From Volvox africanus (lineage: Eukaryota; Chlorophyta; Chlorophyceae; Chlamydomonadales; Volvocaceae): a stretch of DNA of 64,000 nucleotides. Shown here in pieces: positions 1 through 12,600 of the stretch; position 1 is the first letter of the stretch, and every line of letters begins with the position of its first letter. The stretch lies in contig BSDZ01000020.1 of NCBI GenBank assembly GCA_030268105.1, positions 2,310,001 through 2,374,000 of the forward strand, read 5' to 3'. The notes below the pieces were generated by a model. It worked only from the letters and a program-made list of their open reading frames with translations. It did not search any database and was not told the DNA's origin. A program made the translations under genes and the position numbers.

Positions 1-3000
1 AATCATCCCTGGTAAGTTCGCATGGGCACACATTACGCGTCCGTATGGATGGCGGCATTCGGTGCCCTAGCGCAGCTCTGACCGAGGGAAGCACATAGAC
101 AAAACGCACGCACCTGCAGTTGTTGTTCATAGCGTTCGCTGACCTCCCTCTGCCGTGTGGCAGCGGCGGCGCGTTCCTTCTCTACCGCCTCCTCCGCCTC
201 GCAGGACATGCGTTCCTTGAGCTGCGAGGCGTCGCGGGCCGTCCAGGGTTGGGGTTTCTGGTCAAGCCATATTTTGAGCGCAAACCAGCAGGTACACATA
301 ATGGCCGATCCATTCGCTCACTCTACATCTCGTTGCTGTACCTCCATGGAAAGGTCCACATCCTTTAGAGAAAGCAAGAGCATCAGGCCCTAGCAACCAC
401 AACCTGCATAGGAAGTAGCTTGTCAGCAGGGCATCTATGTCACGGCACGTACCTGTCGCACCGCGGCCTCATTCTGAGCCACGTAGGTGTCCAGGTGGCG
501 CTTGGCCTCATCAGCTGCGGCTTTTTGGGCGGCTGACAGTTCCGCCCGGTGGCGAGCAAGCAGCTTCTTGACCTGCATTTACGCACCCGCAAGGGAAATA
601 TATTATGAGTCATCTCGTACTGTTGTAATGGCGGTGGTGCTTCATATTATACTACGCTGCGGGTCGGTCAGACCGATGTCTAGGTGGTCGCAACGAGCTA
701 TATGTATACATCATATTGCATAATAGAGGGGAATTGATCTTCCTGTGGAGGTTGTGAAGGGTAGTAAGTAGTGGGGACAGTTGGACTGCAAAACCCAGCC
801 GAAGGACGAGCAGGGCGTCCTAATGCATCAAATATCCCCTGGGATAACCAGCCAGCAGCTGGTGCAATTCAAGGGCCTGTCTCTTTCATTACCGTTCCTA
901 TCAGATTTTACCTAGGAAGACATATCCCGCATGATAGACGATGCCCACCTCGCCCTCCAGGCCTTTGACAGTCACATCCTTGATCTCCGCCGCCTTGGAC
1001 TGCATCCACGCCTCCTGCCGCTGCTTTTCTGCTGCTGCCCAAGTTTCCTTCTGGCGTTTGAGCTCCGCGGCCCAGCCCTCCTTGAGCTTAGCGATGGCAC
1101 GTTCCTGACGCTCTTCGGCGGCCTGAAGGTATAATGCCGCGACGTCCGTAGCGGCGATGGCGAAAGCGGCAGGGCGGGAGGACAGATTCAGCGCAACCGA
1201 AGACAGCTCTTTGAAAAGGTGTGCTGGGGCGCACCAGGCAGCCATGACGCAAGCAGGGTGGAAACCTCTCATGCAACGGCTTAAGCGCCGAGTGCAACAG
1301 GAAAGGGCTACCATACTCCATGGCGGCAGCAACTGCGCACGGCGATGAGGTCCTTCCCTACACAGTTTTCTGGCCGGAGCTACCTTTTCCAACTTCATCA
1401 ATTCTGGCTTAGGTATGATGCTCGTCACATGCACGAGTGCGCAGCACATTGACGAGACACAGCCCTAACATCGTACCTTGGCTTGCTCCATCAGCTGCTG
1501 GGCTCTCCTGGACAACGCTTCTTTGTCCGCCAGTAGCCGGTCCACGAACGCCATTTGGCGCGACACAGCGGCCTCGTACTCAGCGCGCTGTGCTGCGAGC
1601 ATCTCCGTTAGCCGGGCGTCCGCTTCTAGCAAGCACGTACGTCGGACTTCTTGCATGGACTCAACCTCCTGGCAAAAGTTTGGTGCGACGTTACAATTGC
1701 GTTTTATATCGTATCGAGCCCTTGAGGCATTCGAGATAAGGTGACGGAAATAAAAGTAGGGAAGAGGGAGCGTGGAGGTGCACATGTACCGGTACCGGTA
1801 CCGGAATGATTTTGTGTGTGGAGTATACCAGTCTCAGGTAACGAGGGATTCCTTCTATACCCCTGATTCACACAATGAATGCGCATTCCTAAGGATCGGA
1901 TCTTCATGCCATGATTCTGCGGTGTAGGCCTGGAGGAGTAAGAACGTAGAACGCATGAGGAGTAGGGAACCCGCCACAAGTATTTGTGTGTGGTCTCGTG
2001 CGCACAAGCACCTTGCATGGCCCTTGTGCCCCGCCCACGTTAGCAACATTGGATTCTTTGTTTTGAAAGTGTCTTAAGGGTGCGCCAGACTTCATATAAC
2101 GCCGCCCTGGATAAGATGCACTCGCCTGTACGAGCTCGTTAATGCGTGCATCCCGCCGCTTGATGTCGTCCTGCGGGCGAATAGGATTGAAGCGTATACG
2201 ACATACAGGATTCTGAAACGATTTGGGTTTGCACGAAGCCAGTGCACTAGGCCTGTAATGTTGATCAGCCCCTGCGTGACATGGCTGGTGGGTATAGGGC
2301 CTGCCCAGGTCTCAGGGCGGGTCCCGCCTGCTTGCATGCGCTACTAACAGGATGCGCTCAACGCCAGTAGGATAGAACCCAAGCCATTCGTTGCCGTCTC
2401 ATGACGTGTATAGCCATCATGGACTGCAGTTGTACCGCCTCTTATCTCCTGTATTGCTTACTACCCAATTACGCTCTCGCCTGTAACCGCCGGATTTTGG
2501 TCCGAACATTTTCGTACACTGACTCAGCCAGGAAAGCCGGCCTGCAAATGCCGCAGCGACGGGGCGGGTGCATCCAAAAAGGATTAAGCATGCTGCTGAA
2601 GGTGAGGATGACCTAGCGGTAACAACTGGCTGTGGAGGATGAGAGATAAAATGCATACCGGACCAGAGAGCACCTGCAGGAAGCCAGTCATCCTACGCGA
2701 AAACCTGCCCCACCTGTTAGCCATGCCGGCAACCGTGCTGCGAGTAGCCACCGAAGCCCCATCGTTATCGTCATTGTCGACGCCACCATCCTCCTCCACC
2801 GCTGCATCAATGCCACCACTGATTTCGTCGCCTTCATTACCGGCAATGCTCCTGGAGCCATTGCGCTGTGACCCTCGGCGCCGGCTTTGATATTGACCGG
2901 TGCCCCCGTCACTTTGCGCTGCCTGCAATCGCTGCAGCAGCCACGCACACGGTCCATCAACCTCAAGGTGTTCGCATCAGCAACTGCAACCACGGATCAG

Positions 3001-6000
3001 CATACCAAGGAGGCCGCTAACCAGCATGGAATCCCGGCATCGGCTAGCTGAGGCCACAACCAGGCCTCAGTAGAAATTACCATATCGTACTTGGTAAGAT
3101 CTCTAATATGCCTTCGTGTGCACACCGCGAGGACCAGGTGCAACTAAACAGCCGTATAACCTAAATTCAATCAGTGCATGCTATGGGGAGTGATGGCATG
3201 TACGAGCTCTGAATTCCGCGCGTGTGACCCTCCATTCAGGCTGAGTCTCATAAAATCCCTTAAGTCACATCCTACCTGCTGGCCCAGTCGTGTGCGCACT
3301 TACCGGCCGCGAGACGCTGGTGAGCTGACGTGTCCCAGTGGAGGTTCCGGTTCCCGCGGAGGAGACATAACTCTGCGCGTGACCGCCAGCACTAGCGATG
3401 CCGCGGGTACTGCCACCATCGTGTTGGCTTGCATGCACTATGCCACTGGGCAGTTGAGCGGCGGGGACTGCTGCCGCTGTGGAGGGCTCCGTGGCGAGCA
3501 GCACAGGGGGTAGCGCTGCGCAAGTAGCCTCTTGCTCGGCCTGGGACAAGCAGGAAGCGAGACGAGGAGGTAATGGAAAAAACACAGAAAAGTAATTATG
3601 CAGAGCACACGTCACACGTCACACACACACAGGAGTAACCATGCAGGTGACTAGCATCCTATCGCTGAACCGAATGGGATGAGCAGGTCGATTCGGGTCC
3701 CGTAAACACGTGCCTGCATTTCCACTTCGTCCAAGTACTTGAGTATGGACGAAATCTTTTGCGCCGTCAGGCTGTCCTCCACTTTGACCTGCACGTGATT
3801 GTCGCGTCGTCCACTACCTCCACCATTGACAACTCCCATTCGGCAACTCCCACCTCCAGCTCCACCACCGCTGCTGCTGCTGCTCCGGCCGTGCTTGACG
3901 CCAGCAGCCGGATTCTCCACCAACCCGTTTGTGATGGCTATTTGGAGCTCCGAACACGGAGCCATGCAACCATCATTACTAGACCAGCTGGCCCCGTGAC
4001 AGCTTCCATCGTCGCCAAAGTCAGCATAAGCGGGATGCTCTAATATCTGCGCTGCACCTTCAACCTTCATGCTTGCGAAATCTCCAGTGTTGCCCGGCGC
4101 GCCGGATCTCAGGGCCTGTTCTTGAAGAAGCTCACGTGCGCAGTCTTGCTGATTAGCTATGCCAGCCCTGGCTGGTACGTCAGGCCACACCCTGGGCGTC
4201 GGAGCATGATTGCGGCCTCCAGCACGAGGTGAAATGGTCTCCCAATTCTGTTGCTGGCTGCGCACGCCCATCAGTTGGGCCATCGAGCCCTGATCGCCTG
4301 CCAGAGTGACTCTGGACTGCGGTATCGTGCCTGCCTCGGCATCACGTCGGGACTTAGAGCTTTCCACAGCCGTAGCAGAGACCGGACGTACAGGGCGGAG
4401 ACTGCCTACCCGCAAAGGACCAATAGCATCTCGGGACAAGGAGGAGTCTTTAGTGCTGTAATCCTCGTTGACTGCCACTGCACCTGAAGGTCGGTCAGTT
4501 TCATCAAGCAGCAGCTGTGCAGCAGCTGTGCCGCACGTTTGCGATTGGTCCTGTGTCCTATCTGCATGAGGAAGAGCGTCTGGCTGTGGTGACATGGCCA
4601 TCTGGCGGGCGGCACCCTGGGTCCATCCGCGTGGCGTTGCCGCACTGGAATCCTGATGCCGCGCTTGAAGTCGCGGCGAGCAGCCTGATTTCCTCCGGTT
4701 GTTGCAGGCGGTCGCAGGATCCTGTAGCGTCCGCAAACTCGTCTCCTCGAAAAGGTCCTGCTGATAAAGCTCGTGCTGCCTGGAAGCAGACGCGGAATGC
4801 TGGCGAGGGTGCTGGTCTCGATCGAACAAGTGCCTCCGCACGCGGAGCTCGCCATCGCCATGTTTGTGTTGCAGCTGTGGGTGCGGCTGCTGTGGCGGCT
4901 GCGGCTGTCTTCGTTGCTGCTGCTGCTCCCCATAATTTCCGGGCGGAACGCCATGCTCGCGGTGTACTTCCTGGCCTTGCTGCCACGGGTCCTCGTCAAT
5001 GTCTTGTTCCTCCTGCCACACCTTTCTCCGCGCCCGTGGTTGCTCCGTATCACCTGACGGGACAATGGCCCCGGCCTCTCGGTGTCTGTCTTCTACATCG
5101 CGACCTTGTGCTGCGAGTGCCTGCGCTCCATTCGCGACCGGCGGCTGTGAGTGCGCTGGGCCTGATGGGTGGCGCAAATTTCGGGGCACGCCTGTGGTTA
5201 AAGTCCCCCGCAGGCTGCCCTGCAGCTTGAGCCTCTGTAGCGCCTGCATTCGGGCCCGGCGCTGCGGACTGGGTGACAAGTCTGGCAGCAGCGCTGGAGG
5301 ACCCTGCGCAGCGCTTGGGCTCATTGGCGGCGATACGTGAGTGCAGCCACCTGACTCAGTGCATGGCCGCTGCTGTCCCTGCGGCGGCTCCTTAAAAGCT
5401 GTTCCACTGCCTGTTGTCACGCACTGCTGCGTCTCAGCAGCCTGCAGCTGCTGTGGGTTGACATCGCGTCGCGAAGATTGAATAAGTTGCACATTGCAGT
5501 CCGGAGGGTGTTGCTGCTGTGTCTGTGGCTGAAGCGATGGCAAATGATTTGATGGCCGGGAAGCTGAGACCGCAGACTGCGATTGCAACCGGATATGGGA
5601 TGAGGGCAATATCACGGACGTGACCGGGGAGACACGGCCTAGGATGGAGTCCCTTGAGCTCCGCTCTGTGTCTACGGATACGGGCGAGGCCATGGCAGGG
5701 TTTGTGTCCGCGTCCAGGGAAGGTTGCAGTTGACGCGACGGCGACTGTGGGCAGGGGCTGGCTTTGGCTGCGGGTGGGGACCGCCGGTCCGAAGATGGTG
5801 CGGCCGATCCTTCCGGGGCGACTGCGTCTGCTGTGGTGTGGTAAGAAGTGACGAAGGTCTCTCCCAGGGGCGACGATGACGTATCGGAAGGCTGGCAAAT
5901 GGATTTAGGTTGCACCGACGTGAGACAGTCCTGCGGCTCGCCGAGAAAGTCTTGTAGCGCCGCAGCAGGTTCCGCCGGCAGCAGCGTGGCCGCTGGCGCC

Positions 6001-8195
6001 CCTTTGCTTGGTGTGGCCAGGAAGGTGTAGACGGCGTGGCCACCAGTGTGCTTCCGGCAGGGCTGGACACTCACCTGGACGGGGTGTGCCTGTGGCGGTG
6101 CCGTATGCATTCAAAGTTTAGAACCTGTGTGAGCCGGTTAAATCCATATAGGATCTTCCCTTGTCAACGAATTAAGACCCCCCTCGCTCGGGAAGCAGCT
6201 AACTTCCAGTATGTCTTGTGCTGTTATGGTTAATGGATTAAGTGCATGTGAGGACAAAATAGATCGCCTAAGATGACCTTAGCAGGTGCTCAGCAACGGC
6301 CCACCAGGCCTTCCAACCTACCCTCCCAGCGCCGCCCATATTGTCCGCGTTCAAGCCATCGGAGTCAAAGCCTAGGCCCTGCCTAATACCGCCCTCGCAG
6401 CGTGCGGCCGGTCTTCCCGCCACAAATCGTTCCGCACGGCCTGGCGAAACAGTGGACGGTGCGGTAATGTGCTCGCCGCGTCCCGGGCTCTTTGCTCTGG
6501 ATAGGGCCGTGGGTGATGTTGCCGAGGTTGAGCGTATTGGAATGGATCGAACTTTCTCCCCCACACCATTTGAAGCTCCTGTCCTGCCTAGCCCTCCACC
6601 GCTGCTGCCGGCCCGGCAGGGCTGTACAGACCTGGTGGGTTGGTTAAGTGCATTGGATTGGCTGTTCGAAGCGACGGTGCTGACAGGGCGTCTCGTGGCC
6701 GGCTGCGGCATCACAGATGCCGTGTGTTCGGCTGCATTCGACCGCTGCTGGGCAGAAGCAACGTCCGTTGCCTCGCAGCTGGCGTGAACACCGCTGCTAC
6801 CACTTAGCAGCAGCTGAAGGCTCAGGCCTGAGTCGTCTGCCAAGAGCTGCTGCAGAATTCTCTCCTCCGCCTCACGGCGCAACTGAAATGGCGGCAGCGT
6901 ATGCGTACGTAGTATTGAGTAATGGCCCCCGACAAAAATGGTGTAGCACCGTGAGGCGAGGGCGGCTTAGCGCACGTTGCAGGGTGCATTCCTCATATAT
7001 TGAAAACCTTTCCCGCCTCACCTTGGCTTTCCAATTCCGCCACCTCCGCCAATGTGTCTGGATGACTCGAGCTGCGAGCTCCCTCTTAAACGCGTCAAAC
7101 GTATCTTCGCTCAACAATCCACCATCCAACGTGAGCTCCGCTCTCGTTTCCTCTGCCCCTCTGCATTCTTCTGACTCCTGTTTAGCACTCGACAGCGCCT
7201 CAGCCTGCTCCCCGCTGTTGTAGCCATTTGTGTTACATTCCGGGGCCCCACTGGCGCTGGCTGGAAGCCCAGGCACAAGGCTACCTGCCGACTCCTCGAA
7301 AACGCTTGGGTCATGGCGCGTAGGGGATTGGTCGGCGCTAGAGGGGCGTACGTCGTCACCGGAGCTATGGTGCTGTGCGGCTCGCTGGCCAGGCGGCCAC
7401 CTGTCGAGCGCCTGCTGCACCCGGTGCAACAGTCGGGTAGGGTCCCTGCTGCTATCTGGTGTTGACGGGTCCTTGGAGCTGTTCTTCACTGTACGACCCC
7501 GGTGGTTATCACAATCAAAGTCGTCGAAGGAGGTGTCGCGCGGCTCCATCCGGACCTGGGCAAGGACCCCAAGGGAAGGGAAGTGACAAGGGAGCCAATG
7601 GATACCGGATGCGGGAGGAGAAAAGGGAAGACCAGATGAAGTGTACGGAGTATCGCTGACCGGTTAACGCAGTCAGCAGACGAAGTCTATGTGCATATTT
7701 GTCGAGTTCCGATCATTAAATCGTAATACATTTCTTTATATCGCGCGCGGTGAACGGTTGTCATCGGATGGTTGGGAATTTCGTCCAGTAACTTACACTT
7801 GCTTGCTCTCCACCATCCTTGCGCTGATAGCGGCGATGGTGCATGTAGGACAGCACTTCATCACGGGCCACCTGCGTAACAAGGACGAGCACAGATAGAC
7901 ATTCTGATTACCCCCCTCAGGTTTTTACGGCAAACATGTGGATGCCTACCTGTGCGCGTGCCTTTGCCAGCTGGGGGCTCCCAAACCCGTCTACACCTAT
8001 TGCTTCGTCCTCAAAAGAATCGTGTTTATGAGGCTCCGCATCTCGACGCTTTCCGAGTCGTTGGAGCTTTTCAGCCGCAGTATGTCCCCAGCGCGAAGGA
8101 TTAGGACGTCCTGTCGGTGAGCGTGCCGGCTGCATGCCCGGCAGAGTGTCAACCCTGGTCGGGGAGGCAACCGGCGGTTCGCGATTTGCGTTCAT
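1..8195 (-). CDS. CEP131: CEP131/AZI1 centriolar-satellite protein (3' part missing)
   Basis: CEP131 acts at centrioles and basal bodies in cilium assembly. Exons in coding order: 8195-7950, 7871-7797, 7555-7022, 6882-6322, about 6089-3714, 3540-3304, 2922-2714, 2541-2481, 2170-2126, 1668-1477, 1122-949, 572-453 and 221-114. All join in phase, giving about 1646 residues before the window ends. An IQ motif (VIQTHWRRW) lies near residue 271, close to the human position. After a long low-complexity region comes ILKYLDEVE, then a coiled coil carrying the family signatures YEAAVSRQMAFVDRLLADK and DVTVKGLEGEVKKLLARHR, colinear with my memory of human CEP131. The start is the first ATG of the phased exon chain. 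The start of exon 5 is the least certain join. Introns 8 and 9, and probably 5, begin with GC rather than GT. The protein is longer than animal CEP131 because of exon 5 (about 790 residues, Gln/Ser/Pro-rich). Confidence 0.93.
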
Positions 8196-9691
8196 AGTTG
8201 CATTCTAAGGTATTTTTTTACCGACATATTCTACGTACCCCGTGCGCCGAGCCGGCGATTGTCCCACGGCTGTCGTAGACCTTCGTGAAGGAAACTGCGG
8301 CAACTTTGTTGCCTGTCTGGCTGATGCATTATCTACATTTCCCAAAACCTAAGTAAATACAGGAAAACAAAATATGACCCAAATGATCACGTCTACCTTG
8401 CTGTCGCGAGCTCATTTCCGGCGTTGACGAGGAATAATCCACAAGCGCAGATTAATTTAAGCTCCTTGTAGTTGATGTCATTATACATAAGTATGCAGTT
8501 AATTGTCTCTGGAAACTAAGGAGTCCTGGAGTATCATCACGCTTTGTTCAGCGGTCCTCTCTCCTGCAAGACTTCCAGCTGAAAGTTGAGCAGGACACGC
8601 ATTTATATCCTTAACCTATCATGCATCTGGATTTACGCAGCGGACGTCGTTAACATTCTTCTGATTTGTTGGCAGGTCCTTATGTTGCCAACGTTCGAAA
8701 CGACAGCTGGCATCAGATAAGCAGTAAAAATTGTCGTTTAGTACAAAGCATGGGCAAGCTGATGATTATGCTCAGATGTGTGTTTGTGCATGAAAGAAAG
8801 GAGTGGTTAACGCGTCTAGCACCCAAAACATGTTCTTAGACAGACATGTCAACCAATCTAGTCATAACTCTTGTAGTTTTCGCGGTCCGGCCGCTTTCAA
8901 ACAACCAAACTTACACGTTTGGATCCAAGGAATTTAGGTTAAACGCCCACCAGCCGTGCCTAAACTATGAACGTAACCAACGCAACCATGCCGGAAGCCG
9001 GTTAACCGGACATCGGGGGCTCGATGGTCGATGCCTGACTCGCTGTTTTACGTCACGAAAGCAAAAATCACAAAATATAATTAAACATTTATTTGTAAAA
9101 TTCCTTTCTGGCTTTCGACAACTGCTGACGATTGTGTGGAATCTCATCGGGTCCCCCTTTTGCTGCTCAAAAGCGAACACCATCACGGATGGTGCGAAGG
9201 AAATTATTTTTCAGCTGGATTCATGTTGTACAGCTGCTGGTAGCCGATTTAAAACACGGACAGGTGCCTCAATTCCAGAGTAGGTAATCCGGTCTAACCT
9301 TGGCCATCCGCCTATGCAGATTAAATACCACGATACGTAAAATACTCAACCATAGTTTACTTGTGAGCTTACACCACGTTCCACCTCTGAATGCGAAGCT
9401 GACAACGGCAACCCATGTTGTTTAGGCAGCTCGCCCATGCTAACCGCACCGCTTTCGCATAAACTTTCGTACGTACCCTCCCATAACCGCTCGCCAAGCT
9501 ACGCCTTTCGCGCTCCTTGAGGACTACGTATGCATGTGTCCAACGGACATGATGTTTGGGCGGACCAAGTTCCGACCTACGGCATTCCGCTCAACCTGGG
9601 GCTATTGCAGGCTGCAGGGTACGGCGGGTCGCTGCCCATAGCAGCCCCCTTCCTCACAAACAGCCTATCCTGCCCTTCCAACCAAATAGCT
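8196..9691. other. intergenic: 3' flank of coiled-coil gene and promoter side of CEP131
   Basis: No convincing coding sequence was seen. The stretch is richer in A+T than its neighbours. It holds the polyadenylation signal of the upstream minus-strand gene at 9369-9373, and the presumed promoter and 5' UTR of CEP131 close to 8196. The longest open frame, on the plus strand at 8846-9283, lacks algal codon bias and recognisable motifs. Confidence 0.6.
9369..9373 (-). terminator. TGTAA polyadenylation signal of the coiled-coil gene
   Basis: TTACA on the plus strand reads TGTAA on the minus strand, about 320 nt after the stop codon of the coiled-coil gene. TGTAA is the established poly(A) signal of volvocine green algae. 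Assignment to this gene rests on position alone. Confidence 0.55.
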
Positions 9692-12600
9692 TCATGCCGG
9701 GAGCGCCCCGCTGCGCTGTGATTCCATAACCACGTTGGCCCGCTGCGCCTGACCCTCCGGGGTCATTCCGGGCCGAGCCGCTTGAATTTCCGTAGCCAAC
9801 GAAGGCGAGGGTGCAGCTGCAGGGAAACAGTCGATGGCGCATACATTAACGAGGGAGGGCGCGCGCGGGGCTTGTGAGGTTATAGAAGCGGACAAAACAG
9901 CGGGCAACTAGCAGACGATTGTTGCGCAGCGCAATCACGTCGCAATGTCATGAAACATTGTGGATTAGGAACGCTCAGCTATAGCCATTCTTCATAATTT
10001 TTCATTAATCCCAATCATGTATGCCTCTATGCCATAGTAGGCAGTGTCTTGGCGAGTACGGCCTCACTAACGACTGTAGTTGTTGAGATGAGCGATACAT
10101 GTATAAGAGAATGAGAAGAAAGAAAGAAGTAATATCGCGAGGGCGGGGCAATTTCTTTTTTAACAGTAGTATTCCTCAGGCCAATGGACCCACCGCATAA
10201 AGCGTACGCTAAAACACTACGTGCTCACTTTGCACATGCCCCTGCATATAACAACGATCTTTGATCTCTTGACCTACACCTTAATCTCGGACCTCCTCCC
10301 TGTCCCTGGTACCCACCCGGCAACCGCGCCTCCAGGTTTGTGATGGTGTCCCGGCATCGTTGTAACAAGTAGTCCCGCTGGCTAATTTCCGCAATATGGT
10401 GCTGCTGCAGCTGAGTCAGGTGCTGCGAGCGGAAATGGCAGCACGGTGGGGTCAGAGGTCAGTGACCCGGTTCTTCACTAAGCGGCAGGAGGAAGGAGCA
10501 GCGCAGTGCATGGGATACCTGCATGCCGAGCAATCCCCAAAAGGCACTGAAGGCAAGGGATGGACATCACAGCTCGAGATGCATGGACGCTAAGCATTTT
10601 GGGACCATGGGAACAATAAAACACTGTGCTTATGGCGGGAACCACCCGACTGTTGTTCTCTCTGTTCTTCTCTTCTCTATCTCGTCAACGCAAATCAGGT
10701 GATGAAGCGAGGGCCTTAGGCCCTTACCCATTAACCCTTTACCCATTAACCCCTTAACCATTAACCCCTTAACCGTTAGGCCCTATATGGGTCATGATCA
10801 TGCTTACAGCGAGGTGTTGGAAAACCCGTCTGGCTATACCCCCTGCTTACCTCCTCGCATTTCGCAATTATTGCCATGGACTCCCGCTTGAGGGAGTCAG
10901 TCTTCGTCGCTTCAACCGCCCACTTATTCCGCCACTGCGCCGCTTCCAACGCCGCATCCTGGGCCGCAGTCTGGGCAGCCTCCAACTGCGCCGGCGAGTG
11001 GGGTGACAGGAAAAGAACAGGCGACATCCGAGTAAGTATGGAAGGGAAAGGACCAAGCACCAAGCCAAAGTCACCATGTAATGTTATATGCCAATAAAAG
11101 GTGATGTGTCCTGCACTGGATGTCTACTTTTTCGTTGAATAATGGGGTCGAGATTGAGGCACGGCAACACAGTAGGCTTATGGTACCATGTGGCAATGTG
11201 GCAATGTGGATCATACTTCTTGTCACTATGGACAGCGAATGTGTGTGTGAAGGGGGGGGGTGATACACACCTCGGATAAGAATTTCTCTAGCGGTGTCGA
11301 CCAATATCAGTTCCAGCGAGGTATAGAACATGTAACACCAACCCTGTGCACGACCTATCCGCAACGACCACCAGCATTGCCATCTCACAGTCCCAATGCC
11401 GCACCTTGTCCCGCAAATCTAGAAGCTCTGCGTTCGCCCGCGCGAGCGATGCCTCCAGCTCACGATTGAGAGCGTCCGCCGCATTGGCGTCCTCGAACAG
11501 CTCCTCGAGGATATCTGCCTCCGGACCCAGTTCCGCTGGCGCCACGATTCCACCGCCGTTGCCGCCGTCACCCATGCCCAGACTGCCGCTGGGCATCGTG
11601 CTGGCGGCGGCGGCGACTGCCGCCATAGCGGCAACATTGCTGCGCACCGCTGCTGTAGCCTCTGGTGACAAGCCAGCGGCTGTACTGGCGGCCCCAGTGG
11701 CGCCGCCAGCAGGGGCGGCACCGGACGTTGTCGATGCGTTTTCGAGACCAACGGTACCGGCTGGCGAGAGAATGGGTGCGCTCGTGGCGCCGCTGGAGTG
11801 CATCCCCAACTCCGTTCCAGTCCGTGCAGCTGCAGTGATGCGGCAAAGCAAACATCAAAGCAAGCATTATATCGAATAATACATGAGAAAACAACGTGCC
11901 TGCCTAGGACACTGCAACACCATTTAGCCAAACGCCGGGGAACCCCAACGCATATGATCAAAATGTCCCAGATTTAGCAGCTTTAGGTTTTCTTGTTTGG
12001 ATGATATATATATATATTTTTTCATGTTTCATATATGTATATTATACACACACACACATATATATATATACATATATATATGTATATATATTTAAGCAAG
12101 CAAACACCCACGCACCAGCATACCTAGCATGTTGAGGATAGCCATGGGATTGTCTCCCCGCGCGCTCTTGGCTAGTGTGCGTGCCAGTGCAATCTTCAGC
12201 TGCATCTGCTTACTCGAGGGAGGCATGGGTGGGGGTGAGGTGCAGCCCGTGGGGTTACCGAGGGGGCTCCGAGGCCTTCCGGCCTCTTGTACCATAATCG
12301 GAAGAAGGTATAGACCACTAACGCGGTAATCATGGACTCATAATATAGTGGTGAAAACTACCAAGCAAAGACAAGTACACGCCTTCGCCGGTCCCTGAGG
12401 CGCTTAAACGCTCAGAACTGACCTGCCGCTGCTGCAGCTCTACAGCTGCAGCGTGTCGCACCGCCGCCAATTGAGCGTCGTGGCGCTGCCGCAGGCCCCG
12501 CAGCTTCTCCCTATACCAGGCGTCACGCGCTTCAAGCGCTGACCGCAGATTCCGGGAGAAGGCACCGCGGGTCGTCTGCGGCGGGTGGGCACCATGGAAC

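Noticed and set aside
8846..9283. Plus-strand open frame of 145 codons
   Set aside because: A+T-ending codons, unlike all established genes here, and no recognisable motif.
10731..10790. Telomere-like CCCTTAACC repeats
   Set aside because: Units are about 15 nt and degenerate, unlike algal telomeres (TTTTAGGG or TTTAGGG). They lie inside an intron of an intact gene.
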